Below are positions 14,119 to 21,340 of a DNA stretch of 24,439 nucleotides, piece by piece (position 1 is the first letter of the stretch; each line of letters starts with the position of its first letter). This DNA comes from Lachnoclostridium sp. UBA903. GTDB lineage: Bacteria; Bacillota; Clostridia; Lachnospirales; Lachnospiraceae. The stretch is taken from assembly GCA_002294045.1 (NCBI GenBank), contig DBEP01000051.1, forward strand, positions 67,730-92,168, read 5' to 3'. Made by a program: the position numbers and the translations under genes. Under the pieces are notes generated by a model. It was not told the DNA's origin, did no database searches, and saw nothing but the letters and a program-made list of their open reading frames with translations.

Positions 14119-14462
14119 ATTTTTGGGAAAGAATAACAGGCAGCGATATGACGAAAGAATTGAAAGTTTTCGATTCGCGTATTAAAAAGCTGCCGGCTGA
14201 TTATCAGGAGGCATGGGAAAAAATCAATTTGAATCTTTGGTCGCACACTGATCTCACCGGCCGCAACCTCATGCCGATCCTTGACGGCGTGGTTGGCCTG
14301 CTCGAAGAAGCGGCAGCGGACGGTCAGAGTGTCCAAGAGGTTTTGGGCGACGACATCAAAGGCTTCTGTTCAGCGCTGGCCGGCGAAGAAGGCGCAAAGT
14401 CGATTCGCGACAAGTGGCGCGAGCAGCTCAACAATACTATAGCTAAAAAATTAGGCAGATAG
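14115..14462 (+). CDS. DUF1048 family protein 1
   Basis: A 115-residue soluble protein, start to end DUF1048-like: MNFWERITGSDMTKELKVF, RIKKLPADYQEAWEKI, DGVVGLLEEAAADGQSVQEV, then GDDIKGFCSALAGEEG. The fold of the family is a small helical bundle; no activity has been established that I know of. It starts inside the PadR stop codon behind AAAGGAGGAAAAACA and is followed after nine bases by a second DUF1048 gene. DUF1048 genes are regularly found between a PadR gene and ABC exporter genes, so a role as an accessory to sensing or to the repressor is likely but unproven. Confidence 0.85.
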   Translation: MNFWERITGSDMTKELKVFDSRIKKLPADYQEAWEKINLNLWSHTDLTGRNLMPILDGVVGLLEEAAADGQSVQEVLGDDIKGFCSALAGEEGAKSIRDKWREQLNNTIAKKLGR

Positions 14463-14471
14463 GAGGATAAC

Positions 14472-14867
14472 ATGAGTATACAGGATATCATCGAAGGAAA
14501 AAAAGAGTGGCGGGCCCACATGGCGCGCGTCAAGGCGCTCCCGCAGGAGTATCAGATCGTTTATAAAGAGATACAAAAATATCTCTTTCGGGTCGGCCCT
14601 GTTGAGATGGCTGATGGGCTGACAGACGGGACGGATTTGTTTTCGGGGATTGTCGATCTTTTTGAAGAGGGAGCAGCCCTGGGGAAAGATGTGCTCGAAG
14701 TGACGGGACGCGACGTAGCGGCTTTCTGCGACGATCTCATCAAAGATTCAAAAACGAACGCAGACATCCTGCAGGAATCTGTGAACCGGGATGTTTACAA
14801 GTCCATAAAAAAGGATCTGTACAAAACAAAGGAAAAGGGGGATGACCGGGATGGAAAAAGCAATTGA
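14472..14867 (+). CDS. DUF1048 family protein 2
   Basis: A 131-residue paralogue of the preceding protein with the same layout: VKALPQEYQIVYKEIQKYLF aligns with the first protein's RIKKLPADYQEAWEKI, and DLFEEGAALGKDVLEVTG aligns with its DGVVGLLEEAAADGQSVQEV. It then keeps the GRDVAAFCDDL core. The two have diverged strongly, so the duplication is not recent. A lysine-rich C-terminal tail (about 105-131) is unique to this copy. AGGAGGATAAC precedes the ATG. Its end overlaps the ATPase start, coupling it to the exporter. Confidence 0.82.
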   Translation: MSIQDIIEGKKEWRAHMARVKALPQEYQIVYKEIQKYLFRVGPVEMADGLTDGTDLFSGIVDLFEEGAALGKDVLEVTGRDVAAFCDDLIKDSKTNADILQESVNRDVYKSIKKDLYKTKEKGDDRDGKSN

Positions 14868-15609
14868 AGTGAAGGGGCTGCAAAAGTCCTACAAACAGCT
14901 CCACGTTCTGAAGGGCGTGGATTTCGAAGTGGAGCAGGGCAATATTTTCGCCCTGCTTGGCTCCAACGGCGCGGGCAAGACGACGGTCGTCAGGATCCTA
15001 ACCACGCTGCTCAAGCCGGACGGGGGCACCGCCGCCGTAAATGGCTTCGACGTTGCGTCAAAGCCCGACTATGTACGACAGTCGATCAGCCTGACAGGGC
15101 AGTTTGCCGCCGTGGACGAGATATTGACCGGGCGGGAAAATCTCATTATGATCGCCAAACTGCGGCACCTTGCCAATTCGCGTCAAGTGGCGGACGATTT
15201 GCTGAAACGCTTCGGCCTGTCCGATGCCGCCGACCGCAGGGTATCCACCTATTCGGGTGGGATGTGCCGCAGACTCGACATCGCCATGAGCCTGATCGGA
15301 AATCCGCGGCTCATTTTCCTCGACGAGCCGACCACAGGGCTTGACCCCGAGGCGCGCATCGAGGTCTGGAAAACAGTCAAAGAACTTGCCGGCGGCGGAA
15401 CGACGGTGTTTTTGACTACACAGTATCTGGAGGAAGCCGAGCAGCTTGCGGATCGGATCACCATTCTTCATGAGGGCAGGATTATTGCTAATGGCACGCT
15501 TGCGGAGCTTAAAAAGCTCTTCCCGCCCGCAAAAGTGGAGTATGTTGAAAAACAGCCGAGCTTGGAGGAAATATTTCTCGCAATCATCGGCAAGAAGGAG
15601 GTAAAGTAA
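14851..15609 (+). CDS. ABC transporter ATP-binding protein, DrrA-type
   Basis: A 252-residue ATPase of the daunorubicin-resistance (DrrA) group. Walker A GSNGAGKT (37-44), Q-loop LTGQFAAVDE (Gln84), signature YSGGMCRRLDIA (134-145), Walker B LIFLDEPTTGLDP, and TTQYLEEAEQLADRI with Gln where most ATPases have the switch His, as is usual in DrrA. ATG at 14851 gives (M)EKAIEVKGL and is preferred; ATG at 14842 adds three residues and leaves almost no room for the GGGGG ribosome site. It powers the permease that begins one base after its stop. Drug or lipid-like compounds are the usual substrates. The DNA here is GC-rich (36 of 60 bases in 15061-15120). Confidence 0.93.
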   Translation: MEKAIEVKGLQKSYKQLHVLKGVDFEVEQGNIFALLGSNGAGKTTVVRILTTLLKPDGGTAAVNGFDVASKPDYVRQSISLTGQFAAVDEILTGRENLIMIAKLRHLANSRQVADDLLKRFGLSDAADRRVSTYSGGMCRRLDIAMSLIGNPRLIFLDEPTTGLDPEARIEVWKTVKELAGGGTTVFLTTQYLEEAEQLADRITILHEGRIIANGTLAELKKLFPPAKVEYVEKQPSLEEIFLAIIGKKEVK

Positions 15610-16380
15610 ATGGAAACCGTAAAGAAACACTTTTTCAGTGATATGGGTGTCATGCTTGGGCGTTCCATGCGCCACATTACCCGCAGCATGGACACCATCA
15701 TCACGGTCTGCCTCACTCCGATCGCGATGATGCTGCTGTTTGTCTACGTGCTGGGCGGCGCAATTCAAGCCGGCACGGACAATTATGTGAATTATCTGCT
15801 CCCCGGCATTCTGCTGATGGCGATCGCAAGCGGCATCGCCTATACGGCTTTCCGCCTGTTTATGGATATGCAACGAGGTATATTCGAGCGTTTCCACTCC
15901 ATGCCGATCGCGCGTTCGGCCGCGCTGTGGGGACACGTGCTGACCTCGCTGGTATCCAATGCGATTTCGGTTGCCGTCATCATTCTGGTGGCGCTGATTA
16001 TGGGCTTCCGCTCGTCGGCAGGGGTGCTTGCATGGCTTGCCGTGGCCGGTATCCTCGCACTGTTTACTCTGGCCCTGATATGGATCGCGGCGATTGCCGG
16101 ACTGTCCGCAAAATCGGTGGACGGCGCAAGCGCCTTTTCCTATCCGTTACTCTTCCTGCCGTTTATCAGCTCGGCGTTCGTGCCCACTGAATCGATGCCG
16201 GGGCCTGTCCGTGCCTTTGCAGAAAATCAGCCGGTGACCTCCATCGTCAACGCGATCCGCTCCCTGCTGGCAAAGCAGCCTGTTGGCAATGACATTTGGG
16301 GCGCTCTTGCGTGGTGTTTGGGTATTCTTATTGTTGCGTATATTTTCGCAATGCGGGCTTATAAACGCAAAGTAGCTTAA
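15610..16380 (+). CDS. ABC-2 type permease, DrrB-type
   Basis: A 256-residue membrane protein with six hydrophobic segments, the normal ABC2_membrane size. The family segment NYLLPGILLMAIASGIAYTA is followed by DMQRGIFERFHSMPIARSA, the coupling-helix region that contacts the ATPase, and by LPFISSAFVPTESMPG near the end. The ATG follows the DrrA TAA directly, with AAGGAGG as ribosome site in the end of DrrA. With DrrA it forms a drug exporter under PadR control. Substrate unknown. Last gene of the module before the intact KTR gene. Confidence 0.93.
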   Translation: METVKKHFFSDMGVMLGRSMRHITRSMDTIITVCLTPIAMMLLFVYVLGGAIQAGTDNYVNYLLPGILLMAIASGIAYTAFRLFMDMQRGIFERFHSMPIARSAALWGHVLTSLVSNAISVAVIILVALIMGFRSSAGVLAWLAVAGILALFTLALIWIAAIAGLSAKSVDGASAFSYPLLFLPFISSAFVPTESMPGPVRAFAENQPVTSIVNAIRSLLAKQPVGNDIWGALAWCLGILIVAYIFAMRAYKRKVA

Positions 16381-16433
16381 AGTTAGCAGGCATTAAACTG
16401 GTCAACGAAAATATCAAGTAAAGGGATGATAGA

Positions 16434-16622
16434 GTGTGTGAATACAAGTGGATATTATGTCCTGTTTGTGGAAACAAAACACGGGTCAAGATACGTGATG
16501 ATACAGTGCTTGAAAATTTCCCGCTATTTTGTCCCAAGTGTAAACAGGAAACGATAATCAGTGTAAAACAACTGAATATGTCAGTTATTAAAGAGCCGGA
16601 CGCTAAGACGCAGAGCCGATAA
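16434..16622 (+). CDS. Cysteine-rich KTR-domain zinc-ribbon protein (copy B, intact)
   Basis: A 62-residue protein with two knuckles, CPVCGNKTR (residues 9-17) and CPKCKQET, that would bind one zinc ion. The stretch between them, IRDDTVLENFPLF, is the family core. KTR proteins are frequent in the cargo of Tn916/Tn1549-like Firmicutes elements; no function is established that I know of. The start is GTG at 16434 with AAAGGGATGATA upstream. It lies 53 bases behind DrrB and ends inside the 5' arm of a terminator. Degenerate copies are at 8991 and 21006, each also directly behind another module. Confidence 0.85.
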   Translation: MCEYKWILCPVCGNKTRVKIRDDTVLENFPLFCPKCKQETIISVKQLNMSVIKEPDAKTQSR

Positions 16623-16658
16623 CCGTGAGTGAAATCACAGTTGTCGGCTCTTTCTTTT
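16612..16658 (+). terminator. KTR-associated terminator, copy B
   Basis: AGAGCCGATAAC ... GTTGTCGGCTCT form a stem with an inner GTGA/TCAC pair, followed by TTCTTTT. The same terminator, with a changed loop, follows KTR copy C at 21158. Sequence after it is not shared between the two places. Confidence 0.9.
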
Positions 16659-16747
16659 ATGGTGCGCTGGGTGAATTTATATATTGACTTTACGGCAGAA
16701 ATGACCGCGGATATGAAACTAATAAAAAAGAAATGGGGTATTAAATA

Positions 16748-17075
16748 TGTAAAGGTGTGGACCTAAAGATGGAAAGAGGACAAATCGGAATAATATTAGG
16801 TCCCTCCGGTTCGGGTAAATCCACTATGATGAACATTATAGGCGGTGCTGATCGGCTTCTGGCTGGGGATTCCGTTCATGCTGGCCTTCGGGAACAACCT
16901 GTACGGTTATGTCGCGGAGATAACCAATATGTTGATACCCATGACGGTGAACCCGCTGTATGTCCTGATCAGCTTCGTGTTGATCTTTGCGGTGTACGAG
17001 CTAACCAAGCAGCTATGCGGAAGGAAGCTCGCAAGAATATCCATGAGCGAGGCGCTGAAAGCGGGCACGGAATGA
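16748..17075 (+). pseudogene. Collapsed ATPase-FtsX exporter remnant
   Basis: One frame (about 16751-16849) encodes KGVDLKMERGQIGIILGPSG and GKSTMMNIIGGAD, the Walker A part of a MacB/LolD-type ATPase without its first 25 or so residues. Another frame from about 16845 encodes LIGFWLGIPFMLAFGNNLYG through to ISMSEALKAGTE, the last part of an FtsX-type permease. The intact neighbour pair at 18053-20991 ends in the same way (MSEALKVGTE). Everything between Walker A and the permease C-terminus, roughly 2.5 kb, is missing. The join sits in GGTGCTGATC (16844-16853), which makes sense in both frames, so the deletion probably used short homology. An additional TAA at 16742 closes the frame upstream. 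Confidence 0.8.
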
Positions 17076-17131
17076 GTTGTTTGGCTGCTACACATATAAA
17101 GAACCAGTATTGACATATAAACAACAAAATA

Positions 17132-17173
17132 AAGCCAAGGGCAAACCCGAGGGTCTAAGGTGTCTTAGGGCTT
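17132..17173 (+). other. Small branched RNA structure
   Basis: AAGCC (17132-17136) can pair with GGCTT (17169-17173), enclosing GGGcaaaCCC (17139-17148) and CTAAGgtgtCTTAG (17155-17168), a three-way arrangement. It lies behind the exporter remnant and before a strong terminator. The stems are short, so confidence is limited. Otherwise I see nothing in 17076-17206. Confidence 0.35.
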
Positions 17174-17206
17174 ATAGACGCAAGACATAATGAAACCACT
17201 AATACG

Positions 17207-17257
17207 AAAAATAATGGCAATGGCTTTGATATATTAAAGCCATTGCCATTATTTTTT
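17207..17257 (+). terminator. Very strong terminator before TetR 1
   Basis: A perfect 21-base stem (17207-17227 with 17236 onward), core AATGGCAATGGCTTT and AAAGCCATTGCCATT, ends in TTTTTT. The A-rich 5' arm allows use in both directions. It insulates the TetR 1 module from upstream transcription. Confidence 0.95.
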
Positions 17258-17340
17258 AGAATTGGCGTTGAAGCAATTTAAAACCCTACTTCTTGATGAA
17301 ACGACAACATCATGATTTGCAAGAAATTTCACTGAAGATA

Positions 17341-17369
17341 TTGACATAATGACTATTCAGTCATATAAT
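17341..17369 (+). promoter_or_regulatory. Consensus promoter of TetR 1 - ABC - FtsX
   Basis: TTGACA (17341-17346), 17 bases, TATAAT (17364-17369): a perfect consensus. The spacer holds one operator half-pair and a second operator follows the -10 box, so the promoter should be tightly repressed. Confidence 0.88.
17350..17363 (+). promoter_or_regulatory. TetR 1 operator 1
   Basis: TGACTATTCAGTCA, a TGAC-N6-GTCA dyad, fills the promoter spacer between -35 and -10. Confidence 0.65.
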
Positions 17370-17370
17370 G

Positions 17371-17384
17371 TGACTGACAGGTCA
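17371..17384 (+). promoter_or_regulatory. TetR 1 operator 2
   Basis: TGACTGACAGGTCA, a second TGAC-N6-GTCA dyad, lies 21 bases (two helical turns) from operator 1 and just after the -10 box. The spacing suits two repressor dimers on the same DNA face. Confidence 0.6.
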
Positions 17385-17411
17385 TTAATTGAGATATAGG
17401 AGGGTGAAACA

Positions 17412-18050
17412 TTGCCGAAGAGAACATTTAACCGTCTTGACGACGATAAAAAAGAAAGAGTGATACGGGCAGCAATTGAGGAATTTCAAATGCATGGCTT
17501 TGAAAAAGCGAAGGTAGAGTCAATCGCTCAAAACGCCGGGGTTGCCAAAGGCAGTATCTATCAATATTTTGAGGATAAAAAGGAGCTGTTTTTATATTCC
17601 GTCACATGGGCAATAGAGTATTTCATGAAGATCATTGATAGGCAGACTCCGCTTAAAGACATGGATGTCTATGAATATTTCCTTTCAGGAAGCCGCGAAC
17701 GCTTTGAAGTTATAAAAAAGGAACCTTTATTAATTTCATTTTCCATTGCCTTTACACAGGGCAAGTACGGCAGTCTGGCAGAAGAAATAAACAGAGAGTT
17801 AAAGCGGATTGGTGACGAATATGAGATCGGGTTGATTCACAACGGCAAAAAAAAGGGAACGATTCGCAGTGACCTGAACGACGAAATGCTTTTGTTGTTC
17901 TTTCAAGGAGTAACGGAAAAGTTCACCATGCGTATTGTAGAAATTGCAAAGAATTTTAATGATGAGCCTACGGAGGAGCAGCTTCTCAAAATGAACAGTC
18001 TTATGGAGAGCATGGTTCTGTTATTAAAACAAGGAATGGGGAGGAATTAA
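17412..18050 (+). CDS. TetR/AcrR-family regulator 1
   Basis: A 212-residue regulator with an N-terminal TetR HTH: RVIRAAIEEFQMHGFEKAKV, then IAQNAGVAKGSIYQYFEDKK (recognition helix ending in SIYQYF at 48-53). The helical ligand-binding half has no recognisable signature. The start is TTG at 17412 with AGGAGGGTG upstream. It is the first gene of a three-gene operon, two bases ahead of the ATPase. It most likely represses this operon by binding the two TGAC-N6-GTCA sites in the promoter and lets go when the exported compound binds. Confidence 0.92.
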   Translation: MPKRTFNRLDDDKKERVIRAAIEEFQMHGFEKAKVESIAQNAGVAKGSIYQYFEDKKELFLYSVTWAIEYFMKIIDRQTPLKDMDVYEYFLSGSRERFEVIKKEPLLISFSIAFTQGKYGSLAEEINRELKRIGDEYEIGLIHNGKKKGTIRSDLNDEMLLLFFQGVTEKFTMRIVEIAKNFNDEPTEEQLLKMNSLMESMVLLLKQGMGRN

Positions 18051-18052
18051 CA

Positions 18053-18751
18053 ATGTTTATTACGGTTGAAAACCTGAAAAAAAGCTATCAGACGGGTGAC
18101 AGCAAAAACGAGGTGTTAAAAGGGGTCGGCCTTACGCTTGAAAAAGGAGAAGTCGGGGTAATCCTTGGCCCATCCGGATCGGGAAAGTCTACGCTGATGA
18201 ATATCATCGGCGGCGTTGACCATGCGGACAGCGGCAGTATCCATGTGGACGGCCTGGAGATTACCGCCCTTAACGACGACAAGCTGACGGATTACCGAAG
18301 AGATTCGGTCGGTTTTATCTTTCAGTTTTATAATCTCGTTCCCAATCTCACTGTAGTGGAAAACATCGAGGTGGTTTCCAACATATCAAAATCTGCGCTG
18401 GATATGGATACGGTGTTGAAAGCAGTCGGTTTGGAAACGAAAAAAAGGAGCTTTCCGAGGCAGCTTTCCGGAGGTGAGCAGCAGCGCGTATCTATCGCCC
18501 GCGCGATTGTGAAGAACCCGAAGCTCTTGCTATGCGACGAGCCAACCGGCGCTCTGGACTATGAAACGTCGCACGGCGTGCTTTCCCTTTTGCAAAAAAT
18601 CAACCGCGACTTTGGGACGACAATCCTGATGATCACCCACAACACCGCCATCGGAGATATGGCAAACAAAGTTTATAAGCTGCGCAGCGGAGAGATCGTT
18701 GAAATGATCCGGCATGATGAAGTGGCCGCGGCGGAAAGGATTGAGTGGTAA
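18053..18751 (+). CDS. ABC transporter ATP-binding protein, MacB/LolD-type
   Basis: A 232-residue ATPase with all elements: Walker A GPSGSGKST (39-47), Q-loop FIFQFYNLVP (Gln91), signature LSGGEQQRVSIARA (138-151), Walker B LLLCDEPTGALD (Glu163) and switch His196 in MITHN. Such ATPases work with FtsX-type permeases in mechanotransmission or in efflux of antimicrobial peptides rather than in ABC-2 pumps. It starts two bases after the TetR stop with GGGGAGG as ribosome site. The permease gene follows two bases after its TAA. The remnant at 16748 carries the same Walker A region. Confidence 0.95.
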   Translation: MFITVENLKKSYQTGDSKNEVLKGVGLTLEKGEVGVILGPSGSGKSTLMNIIGGVDHADSGSIHVDGLEITALNDDKLTDYRRDSVGFIFQFYNLVPNLTVVENIEVVSNISKSALDMDTVLKAVGLETKKRSFPRQLSGGEQQRVSIARAIVKNPKLLLCDEPTGALDYETSHGVLSLLQKINRDFGTTILMITHNTAIGDMANKVYKLRSGEIVEMIRHDEVAAAERIEW

Positions 18752-18753
18752 CG

Positions 18754-20991
18754 ATGCTGTTCAAAAAAGTAATACGATCCATGCTGGAGCATAAGGCCCG
18801 CTACATCGGTTCCATGCTTTTGCTCATAATCAGCAGTATGATGTTGGTTATGACAAATAATACATCTATTAATTTAGATCATACTTTCACTTTGTTTTCC
18901 GAGCAGAATGTTTTATCCGATGCGGAATTTTCGGTTGATGCCAATATCGACGTTGCCGCGCTGGGCGAACAATTTGATGCAAAGGTTGAGCTTGGCGGCA
19001 CGGCGGATTGCGAGGTAAAACCCGGTCAAATGCTGCGGGTATTTTCCATGATGGATGCGGTGAATATCCCCGCTGCCCAAGAGGGAAGCTTTCCCGGCGT
19101 TTCGGAAATTATGCTTGACCGCTTATTTGCTGAAACAAACGGCTACAAAATTGGCGACACAATCACTGTAGCAAACAAGGATTTAACTGTTTCGGGCTAC
19201 AGTCTTTTGCCGAATTTCATCTATGTGGTTCAGTCAAAGGAAGTAATGATGAACGACCCCAACACCTTTGGCGTAGGTGTTGTTGGGCAAGCGGATTTTA
19301 CTGCTTTGCCTAACCAAAATCAGGTTTATGCCATCCGTTTTAACGAACGAGATAATATTCAATCTAAGGAAACGGCAGTAAAAAATGAACTACGTTCGCA
19401 GGGGGTTCATGTAGCAAGCTGGCAGAGCACGGCTAAGAAAATCAACGTATCCTATGTGCCTATGGAGGTCGGCGTGCTGTCCACCATGAGCGCCGCCGTG
19501 CCGTTTATGATGCTTTCCCTTGCCTGTGTTTTGCTCGGGATGCTAATGTGGCGGACGGTGAAGAGCGAGTCGGTCCTTATCGGGACATTCTATGCCCAGG
19601 GCTATCGAAAACGGGAGCTGCGCCGCCACTATTTAATGTTCCCTCTCGTCGTGTCTCTCGTCGGAACGGTGGTTGGCTCCATATTGGGCATATTTCTAAC
19701 AGACGTCATGTTTAAATTTATGCTGGCGGCTTTCCCCATGCCGGTTTATGAAACGGTATACAATAACGGGATAATTGTACTCGCGGTTTTACTTCCGGTT
19801 ATCATTCTCTGCGGCGTCACCCGGGTGATTATCGGCAGGATACTGAAAACGCCTCCGGCAATCCTTATGAAAGGCGGAGAATCCAAAAACAAGACAAACT
19901 TTATTGAAAGGAGCCTGCGGCTTGACCGTTTGAAATTCAGCACGAAGTTCCAAATCAGGGAACAGGTTCGCAGCCTATCCAGAAGCTTCTTCCTGCTATT
20001 TGGCGTTGTTGTCGCCACGATGCTCATATTATATGGTTTTACGATGAAAAGCTCTGTTGACTACATGCTCAACGAGGGCGTAAAGGAGATGTATAACCTT
20101 AACTATGAGTATGTTTTCAAATCGGTAAAAACCGGTGAGCCTCCGGCGGGAACGGAACAGTTTGGCGCAGCATATGTGAGCTTGGTGGATAATGATGACG
20201 TAAGCTTTTATATTACCGGCGTTCTGCCCGGCACAGAAAGGATCAGATTGAAAGACCTGTCTGGGCAAACGCTTAAGCCGGAGCAAAACACCATTACGGC
20301 TCCGATGGCGCAAAAACTGGATGTGAGCGTGGGGGACGCCTTGACGGTGTTCGATACGGAAAACGGAAAGGAACATAGCTTTATCATTGAACAAGTGGCG
20401 GATACCTACGCCGGCGACTTTCTGTTTATGCCGCTCGACCGCTTTAATGCGGAGTTTGGGTTGCACGAGGACGCTTACATCGGCATTTGGAGCGATGAGC
20501 CGATGACCTTTTCGCAGGGAGAAATCCAGACCACAAAATCCATCGATGCCATTGTCGCAGGTTTCGGCAGCTTAATTGACCAAATGGGGCCCATGATTTA
20601 TGGTTTAATCTCTGCTGCCTTTATCGTCGGGTTGATAATCATCTATATCGCAACCGGCTTGGTGGTGGACGAAAGCCGCGCCAGCATCTCTTTGATGAAG
20701 GTGTTTGGATACAGGAAAAAGGAAATCAATAAATTGATCCTGAACAGCAATACGGTAATTGTTGTGCTGGGCTATTTGCTTGGCATCCCCGCTTTGTTGG
20801 GAACCGTGGGCATATTATATCAATCTCTGACGGAAAGCCTGCAACTTGTACTGCCGGTTAAGCTTAATGTCTGGTATATGCTGTTGTGCCTTGTTGTCGT
20901 TATGGCAACGTATGAGTTTGCAAAACTGATGTGCAGAAAAAAAGTGGCGCGTATCCCGATGAGCGAGGCATTGAAGGTGGGAACGGAATAG
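18754..20991 (+). CDS. FtsX-family ABC permease
   Basis: A 745-residue membrane protein. One N-terminal helix (about 17-35) is followed by a large extracellular domain (about 40-240). Three helices follow (near 246-264, 293-315, 330-355), then another helix (about 408-428), a second extracellular domain (430-615) and three final helices (near 618-642, 670-695, 705-725). This is the two-FtsX-domain layout of Firmicutes exporters paired with MacB-type ATPases. The tail ARIPMSEALKVGTE recurs in the remnant at 16748. ATG at 18754 is chosen over the GTG at 18745, which would overlap the ATPase end. It probably exports or senses a peptide or lipid-like toxin. A truncated KTR fragment follows the stop within about 20 bases. 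Confidence 0.92.
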   Translation: MLFKKVIRSMLEHKARYIGSMLLLIISSMMLVMTNNTSINLDHTFTLFSEQNVLSDAEFSVDANIDVAALGEQFDAKVELGGTADCEVKPGQMLRVFSMMDAVNIPAAQEGSFPGVSEIMLDRLFAETNGYKIGDTITVANKDLTVSGYSLLPNFIYVVQSKEVMMNDPNTFGVGVVGQADFTALPNQNQVYAIRFNERDNIQSKETAVKNELRSQGVHVASWQSTAKKINVSYVPMEVGVLSTMSAAVPFMMLSLACVLLGMLMWRTVKSESVLIGTFYAQGYRKRELRRHYLMFPLVVSLVGTVVGSILGIFLTDVMFKFMLAAFPMPVYETVYNNGIIVLAVLLPVIILCGVTRVIIGRILKTPPAILMKGGESKNKTNFIERSLRLDRLKFSTKFQIREQVRSLSRSFFLLFGVVVATMLILYGFTMKSSVDYMLNEGVKEMYNLNYEYVFKSVKTGEPPAGTEQFGAAYVSLVDNDDVSFYITGVLPGTERIRLKDLSGQTLKPEQNTITAPMAQKLDVSVGDALTVFDTENGKEHSFIIEQVADTYAGDFLFMPLDRFNAEFGLHEDAYIGIWSDEPMTFSQGEIQTTKSIDAIVAGFGSLIDQMGPMIYGLISAAFIVGLIIIYIATGLVVDESRASISLMKVFGYRKKEINKLILNSNTVIVVLGYLLGIPALLGTVGILYQSLTESLQLVLPVKLNVWYMLLCLVVVMATYEFAKLMCRKKVARIPMSEALKVGTE

Positions 20992-21005
20992 AAGGTCTAT
21001 ATCAG

Positions 21006-21152
21006 ATGGTCTGTGGCAACAAAACACGGGTCAAGATACGCATCGATACGGTACTTGAAAACTTCCCGCTATTTTGTCCCAAGTGCAAACAGGAAACGCT
21101 AATCAATGTAAAACAAACTGAATATGTCTGTTATCAAAGAGTCAGACGCTAA
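21006..21152 (+). pseudogene. Truncated and frameshifted KTR gene, copy C
   Basis: The frame reads VCGNKTRVKIRIDTVLENF and PLFCPKCKQETLINVKQ, almost base for base like the intact copy at 16434, but the first CP of the CPVC knuckle and everything before it are replaced by sequence joined to the FtsX gene end. An extra A in AAACAAACTG (intact copy AAACAACTG) shifts the C-terminus to TEYVCYQRVRR. With one knuckle broken it cannot fold the normal zinc ribbon. Confidence 0.8.
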
Positions 21153-21157
21153 GATGC

Positions 21158-21206
21158 AGAGCCGATAATTTGTGAGAATACTCATGATTATCGGCTCTTT
21201 TCTTTC
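21158..21206 (+). terminator. KTR-associated terminator, copy C
   Basis: AGAGCCGATAAT pairs with ATTATCGGCTCT, with an inner GTGAG/CTCAT pairing, followed by TTTTCTTT. The stem is the same as in copy B at 16612; the loop differs with compensating change (AAC/GTT becomes AAT/ATT). Confidence 0.9.
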
Positions 21207-21242
21207 GCTTAAAAACACATAGCGAAATTTTTAATAACATGA

Positions 21243-21271
21243 TTGACTTAAATAGTCAGTCGTGTTATTAT
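21243..21271 (+). promoter_or_regulatory. Promoter of TetR 2
   Basis: TTGACT (21243-21248), 17 bases, TATTAT (21266-21271). Its -35 box and spacer are covered by the first of three TGACT-N5-AGTCA operators. Confidence 0.7.
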
Positions 21272-21323
21272 TATATTGACCCAAATAGTCTATGTATTTT
21301 AAAGTGAATGACTCATTTAGTCA
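21244..21323 (+). promoter_or_regulatory. Three TetR 2 operators
   Basis: TGACTTAAATAGTCA (21244-21258), TGACCCAAATAGTCT (21277-21291) and TGACTCATTTAGTCA (21309-21323) share the TGACT-N5-AGTCA dyad. Their centres are 33 and 32 bases apart, about three helical turns each. The first covers the -35 box; the third lies just before the ribosome site of TetR 2. The middle one is imperfect. They are the natural targets of TetR 2 and differ in dyad spacing from those of TetR 1. Confidence 0.65.
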
Positions 21324-21340
21324 AGATTGGAGGGCTTACA

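Noticed and set aside
15058..15936. Minus-strand frame of 292 codons opposite DrrA/DrrB
   Set aside because: It is a shadow of GC-rich coding DNA. Its composition (many His, Arg, Gln) is not protein-like and the + strand genes have complete motifs.
16683..16710. Possible promoter before the exporter remnant (TTGACT)
   Set aside because: No acceptable -10 box at a proper distance. It may be what is left of a lost promoter.
16720..18750. Recent direct duplication of the FtsX exporter
   Set aside because: The remnant and the intact pair share family motifs but differ in many residues, so they are diverged relatives, not a fresh tandem copy.
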